Shown here piece by piece: positions 11,137-23,440 of a stretch of DNA of 64,000 nt. The DNA lies in the NCBI RefSeq assembly GCF_023159225.1, contig NC_063181.1, positions 4,361,606 to 4,425,605 of the forward strand, given 5' to 3'. The position numbers and the translations under genes were made by a program. Source of the stretch: Perognathus longimembris pacificus (Eukaryota; Chordata; Mammalia; Rodentia; Heteromyidae). The first letter of the stretch is position 1. The number at the start of each line of letters is the position of its first letter. The notes beneath the pieces are model-generated. The model worked only from the letters and a program-made list of their open reading frames with translations, did no database searches and had not been told where the DNA came from.

Positions 11137-11149
11137 GTTGCTAGGAGAC
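11137..11149 (+). promoter_or_regulatory. RFX X-box in C8orf74 promoter
   Basis: GTTGCTAGGAGAC fits the X-box form RYYRYY-N(1-3)-RRNRAC bound by RFX factors (RFX2/RFX3 in ciliated and spermatogenic cells). It lies 21 bp upstream of the C8orf74 ATG, where many ciliary genes carry this site. The motif is close to palindromic. Its fit to a flagellar-type gene raises confidence; binding is inferred. Confidence 0.6.
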
Positions 11150-11203
11150 CCGGACCAGCCTGGCCTCCCCGCTCCCGGAATCCCCGCTGGGACAGGGGCT
11201 CTG

Positions 11204-11211
11204 TGAGGTCA
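11204..11211. promoter_or_regulatory. CRE-like half-palindrome upstream of C8orf74
   Basis: TGAGGTCA differs by one base from the full cAMP-response element TGACGTCA and lies about 90 bp upstream of the ATG. CREM-driven testis promoters often use such variants; this is weak evidence alone. Confidence 0.3.
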
Positions 11212-11325
11212 CCAACTGCTCCACCGCTAGCTGCCTCCCCTGCTGCTCTGGGCTGTGCTCTGCGAAGCCTTTCCTCCTCCTTCAGTCTCTGCTGGGTTCC
11301 AGTTCCCCATCAGACAGTGACCATT

Positions 11326-11393
11326 CACACACACACACACACACACACACGCGCACACACACACACACGCACACACACACACACACACACACG
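11326..11393. repeat. (CA)n microsatellite
   Basis: About 30 CA units with a few GC interruptions, 210 bp upstream of the C8orf74 ATG. Alternating purine-pyrimidine DNA with CG steps is a Z-DNA-prone sequence. Confidence 0.95.
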
Positions 11394-12264
11394 TTGGCTG
11401 TCCACCCACGGCTTACACATCCTGACTGGAGGGAGCCTGGTCTCCCCTCCCCAAGGCCAGGGTTTTGCCTCCGGGAAGCCTTGAGTGGGTGGCTGTCTCG
11501 GTGCCCTTCCGCGACATGGGCCAGTCATCTGTGACTGTGATTCTGGGGTGACCGCGTCCCTCGGGGATGCGGCTCCGGAGGGGGTGCCTCAGGTGCGGCT
11601 CCTGGGTTTCCCGTGCTCGCACTGGGAGCTGGGGGCTCTGTCCTGCCCAGCTTTACACTCCTTCGTGCTGGGACACTGTGGGGGCCACAAGTCACTCAGG
11701 GGACAAGTGCAGCCCTCCCCTGGCTGGAAGGTCCTAGGAGAGCTGGGGACACATGGTTCCTCCCAGGATCTCCCTTTACCCGCCCCTTCCTCGAGGTGCC
11801 CGGCCCCCACCCCCGCTGACGGGCCGTAGCTCCACGGTGGGGCCCCTGTCTGCTTAGGCCGTTCTTGACAGCTCCTTCCCGCCCGCCCAGTGCCGCCAAG
11901 TTTAACCACGTTACCCCCTAAGCCTTGCCCGGTCTCCGCTCCCCTCCCCACTCCCCAAGCAGCGCATCATTTCCTGCCCAGAGCTCAGCGGCCCCGTACC
12001 CAGACACCCAGAATGAGTGAGGCAAATCGGAGGTGGACTGGAAACGGGCGACGGGAGCTCGAGAGCCACTGCCCTGTTCTGCGTCGTGTTGGGGCGGCTT
12101 TGCAGTGGCCGTGTGTGCAGTCTCTGGAGGGGCTGGGAGGGACACGCTCTTTCTGCCTTTCTTTCTCCCAGCCGGAGATGATGGCTGGAGCAGCAGCAGT
12201 CATATTGGAAGTATGTGAATGAGAATTCCATCCTGGGGTCCCCCTGCCTGCCAAGGCCTACTGC

Positions 12265-12600
12265 ATTCCTTCCTTCCTTCTTTTCTTTTCCTTCCTTCCT
12301 TCCTTCCTTCTTTCCTTCCTTCCTTCCTTCCTTTCTTCCTTCTTTCCTTCCTTCCTTCTTTCCTTCCTTCCTTCCTTCCTTCCTTCCTTCCTCCTCCTTC
12401 CTTCCTTCCTTCCTTCCTTCTTTCCTTCCTTCCTTCTTTCCTTCCTTCCTTCTTTCCTTCCTTCCATTCTTTCTTTCTTTTCCTTCCGTCCTTCCTCCCT
12501 CCTCCTCTTCCTCCTCCTCCTTGTTCTTCTCCTCCTCCTTTCCTTCGCCTCCCTCTTCTTCCCCCTCTTCCTCCTCCTCTTCCGAGTGGGACCCAGTCTC
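12265..12600. repeat. (CCTT)n/(TCC)n polypyrimidine tract, about 330 bp
   Basis: TTCC repeats grade into CTCCTC repeats, giving about 330 nt with very few purines on the plus strand. It starts about 1.15 kb upstream of the C8orf74 ATG. The long open frames of serine/phenylalanine or lysine/glutamate here are artefacts of the repeat. Confidence 0.95.
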
Positions 12601-13289
12601 CTGTACCTGCGAGGCAAGTGCTGCTGCAGAGCTTGACGTTTGAGGCCCTCCTTGGGTCAAATGAGGTGGAGAATGGGCTGCTCACGGAGGGAGGGGGTTT
12701 CTAAGTTTGCAGAAGCAAAGTGATTTTCCAGACTCGGGAAGCGAGGGCGTCCAGGCTTCAGGACGTCTCCCCGGCTCCCTCCCTGCTTCTGTGAGCAGCG
12801 CCTTTACTTCCGGCCAGGGCCCTGAGAAAGCGAGGGCCTGGCTGTCAGTTACCTTGGAGGCTGTCAGGGCTGGGGAGGGCGGGGAGCTGCTGGTGGATAC
12901 GAAAGTATCCTCTTCCAGGACAACCCAGCCTGCCATGTACACTTCCTGTGCACAAACTTGGGGCTCGGGGGGCTCATGTGGAGCCCAGCCTCCCCAGGGA
13001 GGGACGAGCCAGGCCCCCCGGAGCCAGGAGGGTGAGAGAAGCCAACCAGCCAGCCACCCCAGAGTGTTTCCAAGCAGCCCCTCATCCATTCACTCGAAGG
13101 TGCTGAGTGGCCACGAGGCCTCGGGAGACTCAGCGCCCACTCCTGCCGGGTCCTGCTCAGACAGCCACACCCAGACCCTGCTTTGCCTCCTCTCTGCATG
13201 GACGTCAGAGCCCCAGGCCAGCTCCTCCGCCCTGCTCCGGAGCCTCACTCAGGCCTCCAGAAAAGAGAGACAGACAGAGTCCTGTTCTG

Positions 13290-13488
13290 TTTTATTGTTG
13301 TTGTTGTTTTCCAATCCTGGGCCTTGGACTCAGGGCCTGAGCACTGTCCCTGGCTTCTTTATGCTCAAAGCTAGCTAGCACTCTACCACTTGAGCCACAG
13401 CGCCACTTCTGGCTTGTTCTGTGTATGTGGTGCTGAGGAATCGAACCCAGGGCTTCGTGCATGCGAGGCAAGCACTCGACCGCTGAGC
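13290..13488 (-). repeat. dimeric/ID-type SINE with target-site duplication
   Basis: Reverse copy: a T-rich tail at the left, CTAGCACTCTACCACTTGAG, then CGAACCCAGGGCTTCGTGCA. CCTGTTCTG at 13281-13289 and again at 13489-13497 forms a 9-bp target-site duplication, so this is a complete, fairly young insertion. Confidence 0.85.
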
Positions 13489-13954
13489 CCTGTTCTGGTT
13501 TTGCTTGAGTCCTCCTCTCCCCGTGGCCCTGGTCTGGGCTGTCACATTAGGCTGTGGGGGTGGTTCTCTAGATCACCAGTCAGAACCGAGTCTCAGACGC
13601 AGAGCTCCTACGAGCTCCTGCTCGGCAAAGACCTCGGTGCTGTCTCAGAACTTGTCACCGTCATGTGGATGGATACCGGGGTACCTTTCCTCTCCACTTA
13701 TAAGGTGAAGGGGCGATTGTCCTTGTCACGTGGCCTGGCCTGTGCATGGAAGGGCACTGAGCAGTCACGGGACGCCAGTGCCAGCCCCTCGCCGACCCCT
13801 GCCACTTGCCCCTGGGGGCAACATTCCAGCGCTTCCTAAATACCACGGGGTCAGGGTGACCTCCTCCAGCTTCTGCTTCCGAGGTCAGCCCTGCTCATGG
13901 CTTTGTGCTTCTTTTTCTCCTTTCTTTTTTTTTTTTCTGTTCTGTTCTAGTTCT

Positions 13955-14165
13955 TTTCTAGTATTGGGGTTTGAACTCAGGGCCTGACACCTGCTAGAGA
14001 GACATTCAATCCCATGGGCCACACCCTTAGTCCTTTATGCTTTTGTTATTTTTAAGGTAAGGTCTCATACTTTTTTTTTTTGCCCCAGGGGACACCTCCA
14101 ACCTCAATCTTCCTACCTCTGCCCTGGGCAGCTGACATTATAGGCATAAGCCACCACACCCGTTC
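13955..14165 (-). repeat. SINE, second family
   Basis: TTGGGGTTTGAACTCAGGGC, then a T run, then GCATAAGCCACCACACCCG. This is a different, longer SINE family from the dimer with the CCAATTAACCA linker, with more substitutions, and so probably older. Confidence 0.7.
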
Positions 14166-16599
14166 CTATGCTTGTCTTCTAGCTTGGGACAATAGGGCTG
14201 CAAGTGTTTCTACGGCAGGAGACGGGCAAGCTTCGTCTTCCTGGTTTCCCTCGGTTTCCCTTCCTCCCTTGTGATGATGAACTTGAAGTGAAAGGCACAT
14301 CTTCCCGCATGGACGCCCCACGTCATCTGACGCCCTAGCGTCAGTACTTACGTGCACTCAGTGGCCAGGGCACCCTCCCGGGCTACATCCGGGCTTTGGG
14401 CCTTGCGTGACGCAGACTGGCTCTCGCTCTCACTGACTTGGCTCTTGGCTCTGCGATCCCTTTCTCTTACATTCTTTTCCATCCTGAACAGTGGCTGCAA
14501 GGCAGCTGGAATAGGGGAGGTGCTTCACAGATGGGGTCACAAGCGTCTTGATATTAAAAACCTCTGCGATCCAGGGCCACACATTCTAGCTAGGTACCTT
14601 CTAGAGCTCGGAATACCTTGAGTCACCTCTCACGAGGGCGAAGGCCAGCCGCCTTCCCGGCTGTCACACGTGGCTACCCCTAAAGGCAGGGCCGTCACAG
14701 ACCCCAAAGCGGGCGGTGCAGCTCTGCGCTTGTTGCGCTCTGACTGGTGGATGATGTCCCCATCCGGTCTGGGAAGGGCCTTGGTTTGGATGATAAAAGA
14801 TGTGGTTGCCCCCACATGGGGACCCAACATGTCCGTTCTTCTTATTGCATAAATATGGGCATTGAGCAAATTACATTTCCTCTTGGGGGTGAGAGAGGGG
14901 GAGGGGACCTCAAAGCCTGGCGGAAGGACTTCATGCCCCATTTGCTTATTCGTGTCCTTGGCAGAATCATCGCATACTAAGCACCAATGACCTTGGGATA
15001 CCCCGAAAAGTGCTCGGTCAACACACCCAGGTTCTTGGCACTCTCCACATTCTGTGCTTTTCCAGAAGGAACTGGACGTGAGCTGATGCCCCGTAGACTG
15101 GACGAGGTGCGTCGTAACTTAGCGAGACCCCTCCAGCAAGCGCGCCCTCCACAGATGGAGGGAGCCCCCCCCCGTCGGCCACGCCCACGTGCCACCACCC
15201 CATCCCTGTGGCCGACCTGCTGGTGTGACAGTGCGACTGAAGCAGTTCAGCCCCTCGGCCACGCCTCGGCCTCTGGACGGCCTGTCCCTCGGTCACAACC
15301 CGATTCCATTCCAGAGAGGGCAGTGTCGGGCTGGAGATCACCATCCGTCCACTTCCTCCGGCCAACCGTGCACCTGAACAGGGGTTCCGTTGACAAAGGA
15401 ACTCTGTCCTCAGCGGGAACGGACTCCAATAGTTTCCCATAGGCACGCCAAGATAAGCCCGGAGAGCTGATTCTGTGTGGAATGGGTCAGGAGAGCCGTC
15501 CAAAGGATGCTGGGGACCAGCACAGGTGTGGGGAGCACCGTGGACGCTCACCCTCCTCAGTTTCCCCATGTCCACGTCCCCGTGGTTCCACTTGCCGCGT
15601 TCTTTGCGGCACTGGTAGACAGTCAGGCTCCTTCCCCCCGGTTCCCCCACGCGGGAGGCGGGGCTCCGGACTGGCATCGCTTGGGAATGTGGCCCCCCGA
15701 TGGTTGGGAGTAATGGGGGGCCTTGGCTTGCGGGAGACTCCACGTGAGCCCACAGCGGCCTGGGACGGCCTTCAGCCGTGTCCCCTCGGGCGGAGAGCCG
15801 GGCGTAGCCTGTAAACCCGCAAAGCTAATTATCCTCCCTGCAGATGGTGTCCCCAGCTAATCCTCTTGGGTTTGTCATAATCCAGCTCTCTCCTGGGGAC
15901 ACTTGCAGAGCGTCGGGTCTCAGGGCAGCTGCCTGAACCCTCAAGCCAAGAAGAGCCCCCCACCCCCAGGCCCTCCACAGGAGGCCCGCTGGCCCTGGCG
16001 ACAGGGGCCCACTCCAGCCGCAGCCATGTCCGCCTCCGCGTGACCTTCCCCGCAGAACAGGCCGTGCCCGGGGAGCCACGCCATGCCTGTGTGCTCCGGG
16101 GAGCACGGTGAGTCAAGAGCCCCCCGGGACGGGCAGGGGCAGCCACCGAGGGGCAGCGAGGGGTGGGCGCTGGGAATCCCAGCACAGGGGCTGGCGTTTG
16201 TTTGCAGGATGTTGGTGGTGACGTCAGGCCTCTCCCCCACGGCCTGCTGGGTAGCCGGGAGCAGGTCATGTTCAAACACAGTGCTTCTGGGCTTCAGGTT
16301 CCTGCACGTTGATGCGCAGGTTGTGAGCGTCACGGCCCATCTGGTTCTCCCGGGCCTGGAGGGCTAGCGAGGGGGACCCCTTCCGGGGACAGAGGACCCT
16401 CCTTGGGCCCCGTGAGTGGGGCAGGGGCAGCGGCTGTAGGGCAAAGGGAAGAGGCTGGATTTGCTCTCAGAGGACGCAGATACCAAGCAGACGTCTCCAG
16501 GGTGATTGGCATGGCACAGACTTGTGTTGGGGGGTGGGGGGAGCCTCTGCCATCGGGGGTGGAGTCTTGTTGGCCCTCGTTGAATTTTCTGTACCAGCT

Positions 16600-16700
16600 G
16601 TGGGGGTACCATTTGTGCCCACTTCTACAGAAGTGGAAATGGAGGTTCAGAGAGATTAAGCAACAGAAGGGCCGCACGATCAGGCTGGATCTGCTCTGTG
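16600..16700 (+). repeat. MIR fragment
   Basis: CAGAAGTGGAAATGGAGGTT followed by CAGAGAGATTAAGCAACA matches the MIR segment 'gaaactgaggc...agagaggttaagtaac' with substitutions. Confidence 0.6.
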
Positions 16701-17454
16701 TGTGTGGTCAGGACACTGATGAAGTGGCCCACGCAAATGCCATCCTTCTGGACCAGGGTTCGAGGATGAAGAAGCCACAGCTTGGGGCCGCCAGGACGCT
16801 TAGCTAGGACGCAGAGGGACACAGACGGCTCCCTCGGGGGTGCTGCGTGCCGTGCCGTGTCTCGGCTCTGGGCTTCCCCACAGGGCCGGACAGCATGAAC
16901 TCCCCCCCCCCCCCCACCGAGGGACCCACCCTGCACTGTAGCTGCTCCTGACCAGCCAGGGCAAAGGGGCCACCCACCTCCTGTGGTGTCACCCAGAGGA
17001 CGAGGACCTTCCCCGGGAGTGCCGTCCACCTCGTTCTAGACACTTCTAGAAACCCTCTTACAAATCGAGTGACCTCAGATAGGCCTACTCTCTAACTGAG
17101 GAGGCAAGACAAGAGCTGGCCTCCATTCTCCTCAGTACCTCAGTGTTTCGGGAGGGGTGTGTGTAGTGGTGCATGTGCCTATGGGGTTGTGTAGGCGTGA
17201 ACGTGTGTGTGCGTGCACGTGTTGGTATGCTCATGTTGGAGTGGGAGGAGACGTGCTGGGGGGGGGACGCCTGGCCCGGCCCACCTGTAGCCCCGCCCCC
17301 CCGGCCGGCTGTGTAGTGCTCTGCCGTCTGTCTGGGCTGTGATGGCCCGGGTAGGGAGTGAGCAAGGGCTTGGACTGAATGGGCTTCCGTTCTTTCCAGC
17401 TCCACGGCCCGGCCCGTGTTCTACAGCTTTCTCAGCTCCATGCTCAGCCAGCCC

Positions 17455-17545
17455 AGTCCTTATAACCTTTCCCTGTAATACACATTTTCCAATCCTTTAA
17501 TCATCCTGGTTATTTTCCTCTGAACTCCTTCCAGGAGACATGTGT
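17455..17545 (-). mobile_element. L3/CR1-type LINE relic
   Basis: Read on the minus strand this gives fragments such as KITRMIKGLENVYYRERL, the conserved C-terminal end of CR1/L3 LINE ORF2. These elements died early in mammal evolution, so this is an ancient relic. Confidence 0.6.
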
Positions 17546-18645
17546 CACTGGATAAGTATGTCGTATAAATTAGTCAGTAAATCAATCTGTCAACAGTCGC
17601 TCTTGAGCAAGCGCCGTGTAGCTTGTTGGAGGTGCTGAGCCGATAGAAGCCAACCACAGGGGAACAACAAGGCTTTCGCCCCGCTCCAGGCCTGTTCAGG
17701 CGCTCAGCCGTAGCCTGCGGGACACCGGGCCCGAAAGATGAAGGTCTGCACACACTGTACGCAAACACCCACTGGGCACCTGCTCTGCGGTGCTCAGGTT
17801 CATGGGAGGCAATGAGGGTGAAGTCGTCCCTGGGTACCAAGGGAGAGGCAGGTGCCAGAGGAGGGTAAGGGGTCAGAAGCCGGGAGGGCCCTGAGCAGGG
17901 GCCGGGGAGTAGCCAGCCTCAAGGTTGCCGCTGGGATACGGGTGTGGGCTTCTCGAAAGACTTGAGGTCCGGATGCAGCGCGATCCCCAAGAAAGGGAAG
18001 AGCCCAGCACACTTGCAATCTGGAGAGAGCCGGTCGTGACTGCCCACTAGCCACGTGACTTCCTGAGCCTCGGATTCTCGAAGGCAGCGTGGGATGAGGG
18101 CGCTGTGGGGAAGGAGCGTCTTTCACAGAGGCTGGGTCCACAGCCGGTGCTCGAGGGCGTCTTCTCTCCCCCCGCACCCTCTGTGGACCACTTCCCAGAG
18201 CCCACGGGCTCCTCTCCGGGCAGACGCCGCACGGGCAGCCCGGACACGCACGCGCTGGATTCTACCAGCCCACTGAGTGAGGTGTGTAACGGAACCGACC
18301 TAGCTCACGGCGCCTCCGGCTCCTAAAATAATTCCCCCTGGCCTGAAAGATAGCCTTTGGTTTACAATGTGTCCTGTACTTCGTGCCTGTACCGTCTTTC
18401 TCGCACTCACAGTGTGCATTTATATTCCTTTCTAGTGTCGCTTCGGTGAATTGTACCGCAAAGCGCTTGGTCGTTGTAAGATGGCGGCTAACCTGGCCAG
18501 GAAACTGTAGACAAATTGGAAGGCAATGAGAGTGCCAAGTAGCGCTTCTCACGCGTCAGTAGCTGCAGCATGGCCAGGCGATCTCAGTGAGCTGCCTTTC
18601 CTGAGATTCTGCCTCAGGGGCGCAGGGATGGACAGCCACCAAGTT

Positions 18646-18696
18646 GCGGGGGGGGGGGGGGGTGGGGGGTGGATGGGGGGTGGGGGGGGTGCTGGG
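18646..18696 (+). repeat. G-rich tract with quadruplex potential
   Basis: A G15 run and further G6-G8 runs separated by single or few T/A bases within 50 nt. It meets the usual G-quadruplex pattern many times over. Confidence 0.85.
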
Positions 18697-18744
18697 GCCA
18701 CGGTCCGAAGACCACGGTCCAGGAAAGCAGTCCCCTCGTGTCAT

Positions 18745-18960
18745 GGAGGTTGACCAAGTGAGTCAAACCTTCCGAGCCTGCTTCCTGGACTATAAACGTT
18801 TACCTTCTGGTCTAGACTATTATCTCAAGGTAACAATTAGATGAATTATTTTAGAGTACTTTGTAAACTATAAAATGCCGCGTAGCTATTAATATGGTAA
18901 TGTGCCCCATCAGCTTCAACTCACTTGTAAAATAAGGATAATGATAGTTATTTTTATGAA
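18745..18960 (-). repeat. MIR-like segments
   Basis: CTATTAATATGGTAATG and AACTCACTTGTAAAATAAGG resemble the reverse complement of MIR (the 'tcatctgtaaaatggggata' segment). The copy is diverged and may be two adjacent fragments. Confidence 0.45.
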
Positions 18961-19204
18961 AATTGGGTGACTCGTGAAACACAGAACTTCAAAGTCTTGT
19001 CCTCCTGACCTCACAAAGCCTCGGTTTCCTTGTGTGGCTGCATGGTCCGTTTTGTTTGCCAGGGCCGGTCACATGGTAGCTCGTTATAGATGCGGATAAT
19101 GCAGGCTTGTCGTTAACACCCTGCTGCTTTATACCACGTGGTCAGAGCCACGTTGCCGGAACTACAACCACGAGTGAAAAAGGCAGGGACCATTTGCTTT
19201 TCTG

Positions 19205-19292
19205 TCTTTTCTTCTATGGAACTGGGGATCCAACCCAGGATGTTACACTTGCTAGGCAAGTGCTTTGCCACTGAGCTACACCCCAGCCCAAG
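19205..19292 (-). repeat. ID/B-type SINE fragment
   Basis: GAACTGGGGATCCAACCCAG, then GCTAGGCAAGTGCTTTGCCA and CTGAGCTACACCCCAGCCC, the reverse of a common rodent tRNA-type SINE. Confidence 0.75.
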
Positions 19293-20278
19293 GCAGAGAT
19301 CTTTGTTCTAGCTTTGTTCTAGGCTCAGAGAGGTGGACAAATTAACCGAAGGTTAGAAGGGGCAAGGGTGGGTCCCATGTTTGTGAAAGGGAGGCTGTGG
19401 CATTGTCTCAGTCCACTATCCCCAAATATCACAGTGGCCCGCGTAGAGCAGCATGCGGGAATCAGACCCTGTGGCTGGGTGCGTGGCTTTGAAGGGTGGG
19501 ATGGCCGGGGTTGGAAAGCAGCCCAGAAACGGAGCCAAGGGCTGCTGTGCTCTGGAAGCTACAGCTTCAGGAAGGCCGTGGCTGCCTCTGTCATCACAGG
19601 CTTTCCGAACGGCCAGGCTCCTCAGGGCCTCCTGATCCAGCTCCAGTTTCAAGGCTGGAGACATGGCCCTTGGCCTGAGGTCCCTGGATCCCCATTTCCC
19701 TAGGGAGATGGGCACCCAGGTCCCCTGGCTCCGGTCCTCACTAACAGCGTGCTGCCAACTCCCTGGGGATGGAGTTTGGGCCAAGCTGGATGTGGCAGGA
19801 GGAGAACAGGAGCGTTCACTGGAGCGGAAGCGAGTGCAAAATCTCAGGACCTGACAAGGGCTCGCTTGCAGCCTAAGCCAACACCCTTCTGCTGACAGAT
19901 GCAGGAAGGTTCTGCCCCCCCCGCCCCCCCTCCCCGCAATGTCCCTCCACCTGCCCCTGGCCACATCTGCCATCATGATGCAGACTGCACCCAGTTTTAC
20001 TGCTCGGGCCTTGTAAATCAGCTTCTGTAACCTGCTGGTGGCTTCCATCTTCTGAATTTCCACGGATCTATCAACACATTTATGGAACTTGGAGGCCTTG
20101 CCCAGGTGAGAGGAACCAGGGAGGCCCCAGGCAAGGAAGGAAGGTTTCTCCAGAAACCACATCAGGTCGTTGGCTGAATGAGCATCTGCTCCATCCGGGA
20201 GCTGGGATTAGCTGTGCACAGGCAAATAAGACCACATTCCCGCAGGTCCAGGCTCTGTGGAAAGAGACGGATGGAAAC

Positions 20279-20475
20279 GCCTCCCTCCTCCTCCTCCTCC
20301 TCCCTCTTCTCCCCTGTCTCCTTCTTCCCCCCTCCTCTTCCTCCTCCTCCTCCTCCCTCTTCTCCCCTGTCTCCTTCTTCCCTCCTCCTCTTCCTCCTCC
20401 TCCTCTTCTTTCTCCTCCTCTCCCCCTTTCTTCTTCCTCTTCCTTTTCTCTCTCCTCATCTTCTTTCTCTTCCTT
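20279..20475. repeat. (TCC)n polypyrimidine tract
   Basis: About 200 nt of CCTCCT/CTTCTT trinucleotides on the plus strand. A block of about 60 nt containing CTTCTCCCCTGTCTCCTTCT is duplicated within it. Confidence 0.95.
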
Positions 20476-21192
20476 CCAAGACAGGACCACAGACATTCCC
20501 CCCTGAGAAGCTGCGTCCCCCCTCATTTCTGGTCTTCAGTCCTCAAGTGGGCCATGGCAGACTGTCCATCCTAGGGATCTGGTGGTCAGCAGAAGTGCCC
20601 AGACCCTTGGCCACCAGCCGGGTATCCGGTGCTTTCAAATACATGCTGGCATTGCGCAACATGAAGCTTAAGGTCCTGGTGAACGTAGCTGTAATTATGT
20701 AACTAGTAAAGGGACCCCCGAAATGTTGGTACTGGCCTGGGTGGCCGGGAGCTTTGCTGTGCCCTGTTTGCAGCTCCCCATTTGTAGGAGACGGGCGTTG
20801 CTCTGAAGGTGAAAGTGGGTTGTTGTGTGTGTGTGTACTCCTCTGCTCGCCCTCCAGGAGGCCCCCGGCTTGCTTCTTCCCCTCGCTGAGGACACTGAGC
20901 ATCCCGTTCAGGTCTAGTGAGTGCAGACAAGTCTTGTGTGACCCAGAGACAGTTTCCTGCCTGGTGGTACCAAAGAGGCACCATTCTGGAACTTAAAATA
21001 AAAAACAATTGCAAACCTGATTATTTGCTAACACTTCCCTAAATGACCCGAAGGAAGTCATTCCACAGCAAGAAATCTAACAACTTCTTGAAAGCTTCTA
21101 TTTTTTTTTCTTCCAATAATCTTTATTTTTGTTTGTTTTTGAGACTCAAACTTGGAATACGATGCTTGCTTTTGATCACTGGCTGATGCTCT

Positions 21193-21318
21193 TCTTCCTT
21201 CCTTCCTTCCTTCCTTCCTTCCTTCCTTCCTTCCTTCCTTCCTTCCTTCCTCCCTTCCTCCCTCCCTCCCTCCCTCCCTCCCTCCCTCCCTCCCTCCCTC
21301 CCTCCCTCCCTTCCTTCT
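21193..21318. repeat. (CCTT)n then (CCCT)n microsatellite
   Basis: A pure tetranucleotide pyrimidine tract on the plus strand, switching from TTCC to CCCT units near 21250. It sits at the 3'-end side of the minus-strand L1 remnant. Confidence 0.95.
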
Positions 21319-23269
21319 TTTAAAACATTTTATTAGCATTTATTAGTTGTACAAATGGCATTCATTGTGATATTTCCATACATTCATAAAACATACCTTG
21401 ATCAAATTTGGCCCGTTCCCACTCCCCCATCCCTCTAATTAAAGCAATTTTAACAGATTACATTTTTCGATTTTCATACATGTGTGGAAAGTACTTCAAC
21501 CATATTCACGCCCCTCCCCTCTCCCCCTCTGCTCTCCCTGACACGCTCCCTTCTGAGAGAGAACATGCAGGATTTGTCGTCTTCAATCTTGTTCATTCCA
21601 GTTCACATGATGGCCCTTTTCTTGAAAACAACATAAATGTATTGTTTTCGGTTGAATAATGCTTCACTGTGAACGTATACCCTATTTTCTTTATCTGTTG
21701 GTTGGTTGGGGAGAAACTCGGCCGATTTCATGTTTTAGCCATTTTGAATAGTGCTTCCACAAACACAGGAGTCCAGGTTCTCAACTGCAGGCTGACGGGC
21801 ACTCATGGATAAATGCCCACGATTGGTATGGCTTGCTTGTTTTTGTCAGTGAGGTATTGTTCTAGGAAGAAAAAATGGTTGAGTATTGCTTTTATAAATC
21901 AGCCCGCCAGCCTGTGTTTTTTTGAATGGAAATGTGAGATCATAAACATTCCTACCATAAGGAGTGGACGGAATTATACATATTAATAAAAGATATGTAA
22001 CAATTCCTACTGTTTTGTTGTTTTATAGTGCCTGAGTCTTCCCTACTCAAGTAGATTTATTTATCTATGCATCCATTGAGATTTATTTTTTCCCATAGTT
22101 TTATGGTTGTGTTTGTCTTTCTCTCCTTTGTTGAATTCCTTTGGATATCATCTGTAGTGCTTCTTTAGTGACCATAAATTGCTTTGGTTTTGTTTACTGT
22201 GGACATTTTTTCTTTCTTCTTCAATTGTGAATGATAGCTTTGCTGGATAGAATAATCTAAGTTGGAAATTATTTTCTTTCAGAGCCTGAAATACATAGCT
22301 CCCTATTCTGCTTGATTTTAAGTTTCTATTGGGAGGTCCCCTGTTATTAAGCCTTCTGTTGTACTGATGTTGTACTCTGTAGGTGACTTGGTGCTTCTCC
22401 ATTGTAGCTCCCAATATTCTTTCCTTTTTCTCAATAGTGAATGCTTTAACTAAGATGTCATACAGGAACGTTCCATTCTGATCTTGTCTGTTTAGAGTCG
22501 CAAAGGTCTCCCATAACTAGATTTTCTCAAGATTTGGGAAGTTTTCTGCCATTAATTTATTGAGGGTTACCTATGGTTTTAGCTTTCCCTTCCTTCTCAC
22601 CTTCCCTCTCTTTCTCCTCCTTATTCCCCTTTTCCTCTTCCTCCTCTCCCTCCTCCTCTGCTTCTTCCTTTGCCTCTTTCTCATCCTCTTTCTTCTCTTC
22701 TCTGACCATAATTTGTAGGTTTTGTCGTTTAATGCAGTCTCAACATTCTTGCATGTCTTCATTGTTTTTTCTTTATCTTTTTCTGATTTTTCCCATTTTG
22801 CCTACCTTTCCTTCAAGTCTTGATATTTTCTCTTTCATTTGATCCACTTTACTGGACAGACTTTCAACTGAGCATTTTTAAAATTTGAATTGCAGAGCTT
22901 TTTGTTTCCAGAATGTCAATTTGCTTTGTTTCTGGTATTTCTAGATCCTCATTGAATTACTTTTTCATGTCTTGTAGTCTTCCTTGTTGCATTTAGCTAT
23001 TTCTTTATATCCCTTTGAGTTCATTCACCTATTTATTTGTATCTCTTTTCACCTTACTTGGTTGTTTGTAGCCTCTGGATTTGTTTACTAGATTTATTTA
23101 TCTATTTATCTGCTTTCTCTTTGATTTTTCTGAGATGTTTATGCATACCTCTTTCATTTTATTGATCATTCCTAGCCTCTTGAGTTTAACATTTGAGACT
23201 TTTACTTCACTATCACTCAGATATCCTTTGTTGTATGATTGTTGACTTTCTGAGCTATTATGTCACCTT

Positions 23270-23327
<58 letters not shown>

Positions 23328-23440
23328 TGTGTTCTGCATTCGGATTTGTTCATTTGAGGTCTAGGCATTGGTTGAAAATTTTAAAGTACTTAAAGTCTTT
23401 CAGTCAATTTGTTCTCCATATTTTGGAATGTCTGGGCAGT
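21319..23440 (-). mobile_element. old L1 remnant(s)
   Basis: An AT-rich block of about 2.1 kb in a GC-rich setting. TTGTGATATTTCCATACATT at the left and GATAGCTTTGCTGGATAGAA further right are familiar segments of the 3' part of mammalian L1 elements in reverse orientation. It has no long open frame. Internal pyrimidine tracts lie at 22585-22705 and a (CT)n(GT)n at 23271-23331. Confidence 0.7.
23271..23331. repeat. (CT)n(GT)n compound microsatellite
   Basis: About 20 CT units directly joined to about 11 GT units, inside the L1 remnant. Confidence 0.95.

Noticed and set aside
12200..12704. Proteins rich in K/E/R or S/F/L
   Set aside because: They are pure microsatellite translation.
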